Shown here: positions 4,947 to 11,823 of the stretch, piece after piece
How the letters are laid out: each line of letters begins with the position of its first letter
Numbering within the stretch: the stretch's first letter is position 1
Source of the DNA: JAPUDQ01 sp964538665
Lineage (GTDB): Bacteria > Patescibacteriota > Saccharimonadia > Saccharimonadales > Saccharimonadaceae
DNA length: 20,423 nucleotides
Assembly (NCBI GenBank): GCA_964538665.1
Contig: CAZIEB010000015.1
Location: forward strand, 1-20,423
Direction: 5' to 3'
Program-made: the position numbers and the translations under genes
The notes under the pieces: model-generated
Seen by the model: the letters and a program-made list of their open reading frames with translations, nothing else
The model's database searches: none
Told to the model about the DNA's origin: nothing

Positions 4947-7492
4947 TCAGCGAGGACTTCTAGCTCGTGGATAAGTTTTTTCTCGAGCTGGAGTCGCTCG
5001 TCGAGTTGTTGGCGGGTTTCTTCAACGATGCGCTCTGGGGCGGATGCGACATACGATGGATTGTCGAGACGGGCTTGTAGCTTGGCGACGTGATCACGGC
5101 ATTCGACAAGCCGTAGTTCGAGCTTTGTCTGGTGTTCGTACAGGGTTTCGGCATCGACCGCGAGCCATGCTTCGCGATTTGGTACCGCGAGCCTGACACC
5201 ACGAGGCTGCTCGACGTGTTCGACGAGCCCAAGATGAGCGAGTCGCTCGATAAGTCCGCGGTTGTCTTCTATTAGGCTATCGTGCTCGTACAAGAGGGTA
5301 TGTTTTGTCCCTGGGAGCTCTGATGCCACATAGCGCGTCTCGATGACAAGTGCTTTGATTTGGTCAAATTCAGCCGCAGCAATCTCATCAAACTCAGTCG
5401 CGGTCGGCCACGAGGCTCGGATGAGGAGTGATGTATCAAATTTGAGCGTCGTCCAGATAGCCTCGGTGACAAATGGTGCAAATGGATGCGCCAGCTTGAG
5501 GCATGTCTCGAGCACCCAGGCCAGCATCCCTTCCCCGGTCGTTTCTTTGCTTGCTTCAAGATACCAGTCGGCGACATCGTCCCAGATGGTGTGATAGACC
5601 AAATCGGCTGCCTCGGCGTACCGATACGATTCGACCCGATCGGCTATCTCTTTGGCGGCGATTGACAATTGTCGGATGACCCAGTGGTCAGCGGTAGTCT
5701 TGGGCGACGGGGTGCGCTCATCAAATGTCTCGGTGTTGGCCTCGATATAGCGCGCCATATTCCATAGTTTGTTGCAGAAATTTCGACCGGCGATGACTTT
5801 TGCCGTCGAAAATGCTTGGTTTTGACCGGCGCTACGACCCGCTATGACGCCCATGCGCAGCGCATCGGAGCCATGAGTGGTCAAAATCTCCATCGGATTG
5901 ACGACATTTCCTTTGCTCTTGCTCATCTTTTGATTCATCTCATCGTTGACCATGCCGTGCATGTAGACTGTCTTAAATGGCACAGTATCGGTTCGATACA
6001 GTGACAGCATAATCATGCGCGCAATCCACTGTCGCAAGAGGTCGCTACCGGTTTCCATCAGGCTTGTCGGGAAAAATCGTGCAAGCTCTCCCTCGTCGAG
6101 CACATCAGTCACAATAAACGGCCACTGCCCAGAGCTAAACCACGTGTCAAACGTATCTTCTTCACGGCGGAATTTCTTGCCATCTACCTCTATCTCTTCT
6201 TGATCGACGCGGGTATCAAACATCCAGTTTTCGGGGTTATCGATTTGTTGAAACGCCGGGATTGGGATACCCCAAACAATCTGTCGACTGATATTCCAGT
6301 CTCGAAGTTGTTCGTAGTAGGTAATGAGTTCTTGGCGTTTGCTGGCCGGATAAAAGGTTATCTCCCCTGCTTTTAGTGCCTTGATTGCCTTTTTTGCGAG
6401 TGGTTCGACCCGTACAAACCACTGATCCATCAGGAGAGGCTGGACAACAGTACCACACTTGTAGCAGTGCCCTACCTGGTGCGTGTAGTCTTCGGTTTTG
6501 CGCAACAGCTCGTGGGATTCGAGCTGCAAGACGATGTTTTTGCGGGCATCTTCAGCGGTCATATTGTGGAACATCGACGGCGTCTGGTCGGTCATTGTGC
6601 CGTCTTGACCGATCACTTCGATGCGAGGCAACACGTGACGTTGACCGATGTCAAAGTCTGTCGGGTCGTGGGCTGGTGTGACCTTGACGGCGCCAGTACC
6701 GAAGCTCGGATCTATGGCATCATCAGCAATGACTGGTATTTCCCTATCCACCAGAGGAACCAGTACTTTTGAACCGATAAACTTTTTGTAGCGAGCATCA
6801 TCAGGGTGGACGGCAATTGCGGTATCACCCAGCAGCGTTTCTGGACGAGTCGTGGCCACGACGATTTCTCCGACGTGATCCAATACCGGATACGCGATAT
6901 ACCAAAGCTTGGTCTGCTGTTCTTTGTAGGCCACTTCGATATCTGCAAAGCTTGTCTGATGTGTCGTGCAAAAATTGACAATACGCTTGCCCCTGTAGAC
7001 TAAGTCATCGTCCCAGAGCTTCTTAAATGTGGAATAGACAGTATCAATCACCTTTTTGTCGAGCGTAAAGACCGCGTGTTCCCAAGAGCAGCTGGTGCCA
7101 AGTGCCCGAAGTTGGAGCTCCATGTCACCACGCCGAGCTTCGACATAGTCCCATACCTGCGAGTATAGTTCTTCGCGGCTAAAATCAAAGCGACTCTTGC
7201 CTTCGGCCGCAAGGTGTTTTTCGTAGACAACCCAGGTCTCGAACCCCGCATGATCAGAGCCAGGGATAAAGATTGCATCATCCCCTTTCATACGGTGGTA
7301 ACGGATGTCGATGTCCTTGAGATTCATATCAAGCGCGTGACCGATATGGAGGCTCGCGTTGGCATTTGGTGGTGGCATCACCACGCTATAGGGTGTGCCC
7401 TCGCCGGTCGGCGCAAATGCACCTGCAGCTTCCCAAAGGCCATAAATCGTAGGCTCATAGTGGGCAGGTTCGTAGGTCTTCGGTAAATTCAT
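4943..7492 (-). CDS. valS: Valine-tRNA ligase (ValRS)
   Basis: 849 residues, class I aminoacyl-tRNA synthetase that charges tRNA-Val with valine. The HIGH signature is at residues 49-52 (ASLHIGHALD) and KMSKS at 522-526 (NQKMSKSKGNVV). Between them is the CP1 editing domain, with the TTRPETLLGDTAIAVHP and GTGAVKVTPAHDPTDF motifs that hydrolyse mischarged Thr-tRNA. After KMSKS follow the helical anticodon-binding domain and a C-terminal coiled coil (about 785-845), typical of ValRS. A zinc-knuckle-like CYKCGTVVQPLLMDQWF (near 350) is also present. The ATG at 7492 has AGGGGTG six bases upstream. A strong promoter lies at 7632-7660, leaving a leader of about 133 nt. The 3' end overlaps a convergent gene. 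Confidence 0.98.
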   Translation of the reverse strand: MNLPKTYEPAHYEPTIYGLWEAAGAFAPTGEGTPYSVVMPPPNANASLHIGHALDMNLKDIDIRYHRMKGDDAIFIPGSDHAGFETWVVYEKHLAAEGKSRFDFSREELYSQVWDYVEARRGDMELQLRALGTSCSWEHAVFTLDKKVIDTVYSTFKKLWDDDLVYRGKRIVNFCTTHQTSFADIEVAYKEQQTKLWYIAYPVLDHVGEIVVATTRPETLLGDTAIAVHPDDARYKKFIGSKVLVPLVDREIPVIADDAIDPSFGTGAVKVTPAHDPTDFDIGQRHVLPRIEVIGQDGTMTDQTPSMFHNMTAEDARKNIVLQLESHELLRKTEDYTHQVGHCYKCGTVVQPLLMDQWFVRVEPLAKKAIKALKAGEITFYPASKRQELITYYEQLRDWNISRQIVWGIPIPAFQQIDNPENWMFDTRVDQEEIEVDGKKFRREEDTFDTWFSSGQWPFIVTDVLDEGELARFFPTSLMETGSDLLRQWIARMIMLSLYRTDTVPFKTVYMHGMVNDEMNQKMSKSKGNVVNPMEILTTHGSDALRMGVIAGRSAGQNQAFSTAKVIAGRNFCNKLWNMARYIEANTETFDERTPSPKTTADHWVIRQLSIAAKEIADRVESYRYAEAADLVYHTIWDDVADWYLEASKETTGEGMLAWVLETCLKLAHPFAPFVTEAIWTTLKFDTSLLIRASWPTATEFDEIAAAEFDQIKALVIETRYVASELPGTKHTLLYEHDSLIEDNRGLIERLAHLGLVEHVEQPRGVRLAVPNREAWLAVDAETLYEHQTKLELRLVECRDHVAKLQARLDNPSYVASAPERIVEETRQQLDERLQLEKKLIHELEVLAD

Positions 7493-7625
7493 GTTTTCAC
7501 CCCTGTAAAAAACGGAAATTCTTTTTCACGTGAAGACAGTTGGCATTATGCATGCAGAGCAATTCGTGTGAACCGCCCTCTCCTTTTACTGTTCCAGCAC
7601 GTGTTTGTTTCATCTTTGAGTATAT
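7493..7625 (-). promoter_or_regulatory. Long 5' leader of valS, no known riboswitch recognised
   Basis: From the predicted transcript start to the valS ATG are about 133 nt, unusually long for this window, where most leaders are under 30 nt. It contains palindromes (CACGTG twice, GGCATTATGCATGC) and a C-rich stretch, but no convincing T-box sequence and no clear terminator/antiterminator pair. A regulatory role is possible but unproven. Confidence 0.3.
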
Positions 7626-7631
7626 CATATA

Positions 7632-7660
7632 ATTATAGCACAAATACACTACAAAGTCAA
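7632..7660 (-). promoter_or_regulatory. valS promoter
   Basis: Minus strand: TTGACT (7655-7660), 17-bp spacer, perfect TATAAT (7632-7637) preceded by TGC. Expected transcript start near 7625. It lies between the tsaD stop and the valS leader, so valS is transcribed independently of tsaD. Confidence 0.8.
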
Positions 7661-7674
7661 TATACGCGGTAGGA

Positions 7675-8925
7675 CTACGCTGCGGCGGGTCGCCAGGCGG
7701 TGCCGGTCATGGACAAGCTCGGAACGACCTCGAGAGTCATGGGATCGACTGGGTCGGTATACTTCGCCATGTAGTATGCCAGTGACGCAATCATCGCGGC
7801 GTTGTCGGTGCAGAGACTCATAGGGGCGTATTCGATAGGGATGGGGAGGGCCTCTTGCAATTGGCGACGTAGTTCGGCGTTGGCCGCAACTCCACCGGCA
7901 ATCACGACCGAGGCGGGGGAGTGGTCGGCAAATGCCTGGAGTGTCTTGTCGACGAGCGTTCGCACGGCTGCATCCTGGAAACTAGCGGCAACATCGGCCC
8001 TGAGGCCGTCTGAGACGCGCGCTGGGAGCTCGTGTGAGGCAAAGGTGTGATCTACGCCGCATGCATCTTGCACGGCTCTCAGAACGGCTGTCTTAAGCCC
8101 CGAAAAACTAAAATCATACTTGTGACAGCGTGAACGCAAAAACCATTCGCCGCGACCGCCCTTGACGGCGCGACCAGCTTCGATATCTGCGGGACTAGCG
8201 GGGGTATTAATTTCATGGGTGCACCCGGGCGGGCATTTGAGCGAGGCTTGCGGAAACGAAAACGCCTCTGGGTTGCCGCTGGGCGCGAGTTTGCTAATCG
8301 AAACGCCACCAGGGTAGGGGAGGCCGATAATTTTGGCAACTTTGTCGAAGGCTTCTCCGACAGCATCGTCTTGGGTTTGGCCGAGGAGTACATAATCGCC
8401 ATGATCACGAAAGAGTGCCAGTTGCGAATGCCCACCAGAGACGATAAGCGCGAGCAGGGGGAATTGAGGCACATGTCTTGGCAATACCAAGCCGTCGATT
8501 GCCGATTGCCGAGTGTGGCGCTCGCTATCAGCTATTGGCTGAGGACTATCAGCTTTATGAGTGATGTAATTCGCATAGACATGGCCTTCGACGTGGTGCA
8601 CAGCGTACAGTGGCTTGCGGTAGGTGTGCGCGAGCGTGCGAGCGGTGAGCGTGCCGATGAGTAAACTACCGACGAGACCTGGTGCGTAGGTGACGCCGAT
8701 TGCATCGATATCGTCCCATGTGCACGTGGCATCAGAGAGAGCCTGATCGATGACCGGGATGATTGATTCGATATGTGATCGCGCCGCGACCTCGGGGATA
8801 ACACCGCCATAAAAGGCAAACAGATCCACCTGCGAATGGACGACATTGCTCAGTAGCCGCACGCCATCTTCGACCACAGCGGCAGCGGTCTCGTCACAGC
8901 TTGTCTCGATTCCTAAAATTTTCAC
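7675..8925 (-). CDS. tsaD: tRNA N6-adenosine threonylcarbamoyltransferase TsaD
   Basis: TsaD transfers the threonylcarbamoyl group to A37 of ANN-decoding tRNAs, normally with TsaB and TsaE. I start at GTG 8923-8925 (KILGIETSCDETAAAV). That is where family members begin, it puts the metal-binding HxEGH histidines at 111 and 115 as in E. coli, and a TATACT lies seven bases upstream (leaderless). An ATG at 8970 would add 15 residues. ASKHA-fold motifs are SGGHSQLALF and VIAGGVAANAELRRQL. At 416 residues it is about 80 longer than usual. One insertion (about 120-155) separates HVEGHVYAN from FPLLALIVSGGH; another (about 35 residues with CPPGC) precedes YDFSFSGLKTAV. The first insertion coincides with a palindromic repeat. 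Confidence 0.96.
   Translation of the reverse strand: MKILGIETSCDETAAAVVEDGVRLLSNVVHSQVDLFAFYGGVIPEVAARSHIESIIPVIDQALSDATCTWDDIDAIGVTYAPGLVGSLLIGTLTARTLAHTYRKPLYAVHHVEGHVYANYITHKADSPQPIADSERHTRQSAIDGLVLPRHVPQFPLLALIVSGGHSQLALFRDHGDYVLLGQTQDDAVGEAFDKVAKIIGLPYPGGVSISKLAPSGNPEAFSFPQASLKCPPGCTHEINTPASPADIEAGRAVKGGRGEWFLRSRCHKYDFSFSGLKTAVLRAVQDACGVDHTFASHELPARVSDGLRADVAASFQDAAVRTLVDKTLQAFADHSPASVVIAGGVAANAELRRQLQEALPIPIEYAPMSLCTDNAAMIASLAYYMAKYTDPVDPMTLEVVPSLSMTGTAWRPAAA
8524..8554. repeat. Palindromic repeat inside tsaD
   Basis: The plus-strand sequence GCTATCAGCTATTGGCT (8524-8540) matches the reverse complement of 12975-12991 at 15 of 17 positions. CTGAGGACTATCAGCT (8539-8554) matches 13000-13015 directly at 14 of 16. 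It encodes part of the extra segment of TsaD (about residues 124-134) in frame. Confidence 0.5.
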
Positions 8926-8932
8926 TGGTGCC

Positions 8933-8938
8933 AGTATA
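8933..8938 (-). promoter_or_regulatory. -10 element for leaderless tsaD
   Basis: Minus-strand TATACT seven bases before the GTG start at 8925. No good -35 is seen (AAAACG at the 17-bp position). Confidence 0.4.
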
Positions 8939-8963
8939 ACAGATGTGGGTGGTGACGTTTTAT

Positions 8964-8993
8964 TTTTCATATTCTACGTTTCATGAGATTATA
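8964..8993. promoter_or_regulatory. Overlapping divergent promoter elements between tsaD and the Mur ligase gene
   Basis: Plus strand: TTTTCA (8964-8969), 17-bp spacer, GATTAT (8987-8992), six bases before the ATG at 8999, predicting a leaderless Mur ligase mRNA. Minus strand: TATAAT (8988-8993) covers the same bases and could start transcription near 8981 toward tsaD, 11 nt before the longer ATG start at 8970. The shared -10 suggests a symmetric bidirectional promoter; neither direction has a perfect -35. Confidence 0.45.
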
Positions 8994-8998
8994 GGGTT

Positions 8999-10297
8999 AT
9001 GAAAGACAAAGTGGTGCGCAAGGTGCGTCAAGCAGTCCCTAGACCGGTGGTGCGGGGCCTCGAAGAAGTCTATCGTCGCAGCAGGGTGCATGTGGTCAGT
9101 GCTCGCTACGGCTATCCGGCCCGCGACCTCAAAGTGATTGCCGTCACAGGTACAAACGGCAAGACGACCGTGGCGAATTATGCCAATGAAATTTTCAAAG
9201 CAGCGGGATTTACGACGGCGATGTTTACGACTGCGGTTATCGAAGTCAACGGCACGCGCCACATCAACGATCTCAATGCAACAGTTGCCTCGACCAAAGA
9301 GATGCAAAAATTTTTCCGCAAAGCGCGCAAAGCCGACGTCGACTATGTGATACTCGAGGTCACCAGCCATGCTCTCGATCAGCACAAGCTGGCGACGGTG
9401 CCGGTGGAGTGCGCCATCATGACCAATCTCACTCAAGATCATTTGGATTATCACGGGTCGATGGAGAGTTATGCCGCCGCCAAGGCCAAGTTGTTTGCAA
9501 ACCAGCCGCGATTTATCGTACTCAATGCCGATGACGAGTGGTACGACTACTTCAATGATTACGAGGCAGGGGAGCACAAGATTAGCTACGGGACCATCGA
9601 GACGGCCGACTGTCGTATCAAGCAGGTCAAGCTGTACAAAAAAGGCTCAGAGGCCAGGGTCGTGTTTGACCACCAGACGTCACTCGATCTCACGACGTCG
9701 CTGCCTGGCAAATACAACGTCTACAACATGACTGCCGCTGCCTGCGCTGCCTACCTGATGTATGTCAAACTTGACGCTATCCAGGACGGTATCGCAAATC
9801 TTGAGGGGGTACCGGGGCGATTTGAGTATGTCGATATCGACAAGCCATATGATGTCATCGTCGATTATGCCCACACGCCCGATGCACTCGAGAAACTACT
9901 CGAGGCGGCTCGTGGCGTGACAAAAAACCGCGTGATACTGGTGTTTGGTGCATGCGGTGATCGTGACAAGAGCAAGCGCCCAATTATGGGCGAAATAGCC
10001 GCGCGATTGGCAGATAGAATCTTTTTGACCGATGAAGAGAGTTACAACGAAGACCCGCAGGCGATTCGCGATATGATTCGCGAAGGCATCATTGGGGCAG
10101 GGGGAGAGCCAAAACTCGAAGAGATCGCCGACCGACGGGATGCCATAGAAAAAGCCATGAAGATCGCCCGCACCGGTGATGTTGTACTGGTCACGGGCAT
10201 GGGACACGAGCAATTCCGCATCGTGTCTGGCGAGCGCTTGCCATGGAATGATAGTGAGGTGGTGAGGGAACTCGCGGACATAACAAATAAAAAGTAG
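8999..10297 (+). CDS. MurE-like Mur ligase without N-terminal domain and without the DNPR motif
   Basis: 432 residues. ATP-binding GTNGKTT at 51-57, then a central Mur ligase domain with NATVASTKEMQKFF, LEVTSHALDQHK and NLTQDHLDYHG. The C-terminal domain has DYAHTPDALEKLL (about 289) and FGACGDRDKSKRPIMG (about 315), all as in MurE. The family adds the third amino acid to UDP-MurNAc-L-Ala-D-Glu. Two oddities: only 50 residues precede the P-loop (about 110 in E. coli MurE), so most of the uridine-binding N-terminal domain is missing. At the position of the amino-acid-selecting DNPR motif it has LTDEESYNEDP (about 342-352). The third amino acid is therefore probably not chosen as in DAP-type MurE, or the substrate differs. 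No Shine-Dalgarno sequence; a leaderless start is likely. Confidence 0.85.
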   Translation: MKDKVVRKVRQAVPRPVVRGLEEVYRRSRVHVVSARYGYPARDLKVIAVTGTNGKTTVANYANEIFKAAGFTTAMFTTAVIEVNGTRHINDLNATVASTKEMQKFFRKARKADVDYVILEVTSHALDQHKLATVPVECAIMTNLTQDHLDYHGSMESYAAAKAKLFANQPRFIVLNADDEWYDYFNDYEAGEHKISYGTIETADCRIKQVKLYKKGSEARVVFDHQTSLDLTTSLPGKYNVYNMTAAACAAYLMYVKLDAIQDGIANLEGVPGRFEYVDIDKPYDVIVDYAHTPDALEKLLEAARGVTKNRVILVFGACGDRDKSKRPIMGEIAARLADRIFLTDEESYNEDPQAIRDMIREGIIGAGGEPKLEEIADRRDAIEKAMKIARTGDVVLVTGMGHEQFRIVSGERLPWNDSEVVRELADITNKK

Positions 10298-10319
10298 ACG
10301 ACATTAAAGTCGTCTACTT
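10292..10319. terminator. Bidirectional intrinsic terminator
   Basis: AAGTAGACGAC, loop ATTAAA, GTCGTCTACTT: a perfect 11-bp stem. The Mur ligase stop codon (10295-10297) lies inside the left arm. On the minus strand the stem is followed by TTTTTATTTG, a proper T-run, so it best terminates the 10337-10555 gene. In the plus direction the T-run is short. Confidence 0.8.
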
Positions 10320-10336
10320 AACCGTTTAAATTAGTA

Positions 10337-10555
10337 TTATTTAACGTCGAGGGCTCGGTTTGCTAGAGTGTTCGCAACTTCGTTATCAGTCATGACTATG
10401 CCGTTTTTGTCTACGACATACGCAGCCCTTTCGGCTACTGCGCCCACCTGGCGAGCTGTTTCTTGTGCTTGAGCTACAATTTGCTCGTCAGAGATGCTGG
10501 CTTCAGGAGTGTTATTTGTGACTAATTCTGGTTGGGTGTTTGTTTTGTTTTCCAT
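10337..10555 (-). CDS. Small unknown protein, 72 residues, leaderless
   Basis: MENKTNTQPELVTNN opens a Thr/Asn/Glu-rich, probably disordered N-terminus. Residues about 22-72 look helical and Ala-rich (DEQIVAQAQETARQVGAVAE), ending in ANTLANRALDVK. No membrane segment, no known motif. The gene is supported by a near-consensus promoter whose -10 (10562-10567) lies six bases before the ATG, and by a perfect terminator 18 bp past the stop. It follows another small unknown gene by 24 bp but has its own promoter inside that gene's end. Confidence 0.7.
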   Translation of the reverse strand: MENKTNTQPELVTNNTPEASISDEQIVAQAQETARQVGAVAERAAYVVDKNGIVMTDNEVANTLANRALDVK

Positions 10556-10561
10556 ACTTCA

Positions 10562-10590
10562 ATGTTAGCATAAGCTTGACTAATTGTCAA
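10562..10590 (-). promoter_or_regulatory. Promoter of the 72-residue gene, overlapping the upstream gene's end
   Basis: Minus strand: TTGACA (10585-10590), 17-bp spacer, TAACAT (10562-10567) preceded by TGC. The -35 lies in the last codons of the 10580-10897 gene. The 16-mer AAGCTTATGCTAACAT is the same as in the promoter at 4524-4539. Confidence 0.75.
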
Positions 10591-10897
10591 GTTCCGGCAT
10601 TTCATCTAGTTCAACTGGAGCAGTCGTTAAGCTGTCTGCGACATTTCGGTAAAGCCCACAGCTAGAGTATAGTGCCGAGTGTTGTTTTTCGAGTGTAGCA
10701 GCACGAACGGTAATAGAGCCGAGATTACCAGCGTGCGCCCTAATTGCTTCGAGATGATTCGGATCATCTAAAGTACTGCTTAATTCAGCTCTAGTATGAT
10801 TGAGAGCTCGAATATTTGCCATATTGACACAGGCTTCTGGTGCTATGCAACCAGAAGGGCACTGGAAACCGGATTCATTTTCTGGATTGACTATCAT
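10580..10897 (-). CDS. Small unknown protein with N-terminal Cys cluster, 105 residues
   Basis: The start at ATG 10895-10897 is chosen because a TTTACA/TATAAT promoter places transcription just 2-4 bases upstream; longer in-frame extensions run through that promoter. The protein begins MIVNPENESGFQCPSGC and continues IAPEACVNMANIRAL, giving three cysteines at about 13, 17 and 23, which could bind a metal. The remainder is helical and polar, ending in an acidic tail (PVELDEMPELDN). Two further cysteine-containing residues occur near SSCGLYRNV. I do not recognise a family. No membrane segment is visible. Confidence 0.65.
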   Translation of the reverse strand: MIVNPENESGFQCPSGCIAPEACVNMANIRALNHTRAELSSTLDDPNHLEAIRAHAGNLGSITVRAATLEKQHSALYSSCGLYRNVADSLTTAPVELDEMPELDN

Positions 10898-10906
10898 CAA
10901 ACATTT

Positions 10907-10935
10907 ATTATAACACAACCCGACTAAATTGTAAA
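10907..10935 (-). promoter_or_regulatory. Promoter of the 105-residue gene
   Basis: Minus strand: TTTACA (10930-10935), 17-bp spacer, perfect TATAAT (10907-10912). Expected start near 10900, about 3 nt before the ATG, so the mRNA should be effectively leaderless. Confidence 0.7.
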
Positions 10936-10954
10936 TTATGTCAAGAATTGATCG

Positions 10955-10994
10955 CGCCCCGGCGGTGCTCCTTGTGGGAGTCCGTACCGGGGCG
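10955..10994 (-). terminator. GC-rich hairpin 3' of the 11712-11001 unit
   Basis: CGCCCCGG (10955-10962) pairs with CCGGGGCG (10987-10994), and CTCC/GGAG (10968-10971/10977-10980) forms an inner stem. It lies 7 bp past the stop of the minus-strand gene. No T-run follows, so termination may be factor-dependent, or the hairpin may protect the mRNA end. Confidence 0.5.
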
Positions 10995-11000
10995 ACGTGT

Positions 11001-11342
11001 TCAGCGCCGAGGCTTTTGATCCTTCTTGAGGAGGTGGGTGTAGATGATCCCACTGCTCCTGGCGTACTGGATGAGCTTCTCGTCGTTCCCGACGACCTTG
11101 AGTTGCTTGCTGTCGTCCAGGAATGCGCGCGCATAGCGGGGAGTACCTCGCAGGTGAACGCCGAACTTGGCAGCGAGCTTGTCCTCCCACTCAGAAGGAC
11201 GGCAGGTGACGGCATACTGTGCGGGCTTGTCGCCGTCCCACAGGACAACGACTTGATCGCGGACGATAGTGCTGTGCATCGGCTTCTGCTCGCGAGTGCT
11301 CACGAATCCAGCCGCTTCATCCAGCCGGTCGAAAATATCCAT
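11001..11342 (-). CDS. Unknown protein, 113 residues
   Basis: ATG at 11342 with GAAGGAG about seven bases upstream, so the start is well supported. The product (MDIFDRLDEAAGFVSTREQK...) is mixed alpha/beta, with DQVVVLWDGDKPAQYAVTCRPSEWEDKL-like content read as several strands, then KLIQYARSSGIIYTHLL and a basic tail (KKDQKPRR). No known motif or membrane segment. Its 5' end overlaps the 3' end of the 11317-11712 gene by 26 bp, so the two are co-transcribed and probably translationally linked. Function unknown. Confidence 0.75.
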   Translation of the reverse strand: MDIFDRLDEAAGFVSTREQKPMHSTIVRDQVVVLWDGDKPAQYAVTCRPSEWEDKLAAKFGVHLRGTPRYARAFLDDSKQLKVVGNDEKLIQYARSSGIIYTHLLKKDQKPRR

Positions 11343-11712
11343 CGTGCTCCTTCGAGTTGATTTGGCGGGGGTTCCAAACGATCAATTTGCCGGCGGGTAA
11401 GTCGGCAGTCTTGACCTCTGGGTTTAAAGAGACCCAAGCATCTGCGTGGATCCCAGTGCTGTGTCCCATCTCGTCGAGTAGGGCAACAGTACAGTTCTCG
11501 AGGAAAACCTCTTCACCGCGAGCGGGAACAAGGCTTTCACTTGAATTTGTCGAGACTATAACCACGAGCATATTACCCCGTGGATCGTGAGCCTCGATAA
11601 GCAAACCCTGAGACGCGATTTGCTCGATAAGGGGGCCGAAGCCACCTACCGGCGCAATAATGTCCAAGGGTGTACCTTGCACCTCACGAGGGAGGTGATC
11701 GATGTACTGCAT
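11317..11712 (-). CDS. Unknown protein, 131 residues
   Basis: I start at ATG 11710-11712 (MQYIDHLPREVQGTPLD), with GGAGG seven bases upstream; the longer frame to 11838 runs through the promoter and is rejected. The protein is beta-rich and largely hydrophobic/acidic: GTPLDIIAPVGGFGPLIEQIASQ, read as one segment, then MLVVIVSTNSS, FLENCTVALLDEMG and GKLIVWNPRQIN. It resembles a small soluble globular domain; no family recognised. It is first in a two-gene unit with 11001-11342. The end of its frame carries the ribosome binding site of the next gene. Confidence 0.75.
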   Translation of the reverse strand: MQYIDHLPREVQGTPLDIIAPVGGFGPLIEQIASQGLLIEAHDPRGNMLVVIVSTNSSESLVPARGEEVFLENCTVALLDEMGHSTGIHADAWVSLNPEVKTADLPAGKLIVWNPRQINSKEHDGYFRPAG

Positions 11713-11755
11713 GATACCTCCAATTGTCGATGTGCGGTGCTGAACACTATTGATA

Positions 11756-11784
11756 TTATTATCATATATGTTATAAAAAGTCAA
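11756..11784 (-). promoter_or_regulatory. Promoter of the 11712-11001 unit
   Basis: Minus strand: TTGACT (11779-11784), 17-bp spacer, TAATAA (11756-11761) within the AT-rich palindrome GATATTATTATC-like stretch. Expected start near 11749, giving a leader of about 37 nt with the GGAGG site. Confidence 0.6.
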
Positions 11785-11823
11785 CCTCTGGTAGAATAGG
11801 GGAGAAGAAACGGAGGAAAATGT

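Noticed and set aside
7493..7625. T-box riboswitch in the valS leader
   Set aside because: GAGGGCGGTTCACACG only loosely resembles the T-box core (AGGGTGGNACCGCG), and no terminator/antiterminator pair is visible.
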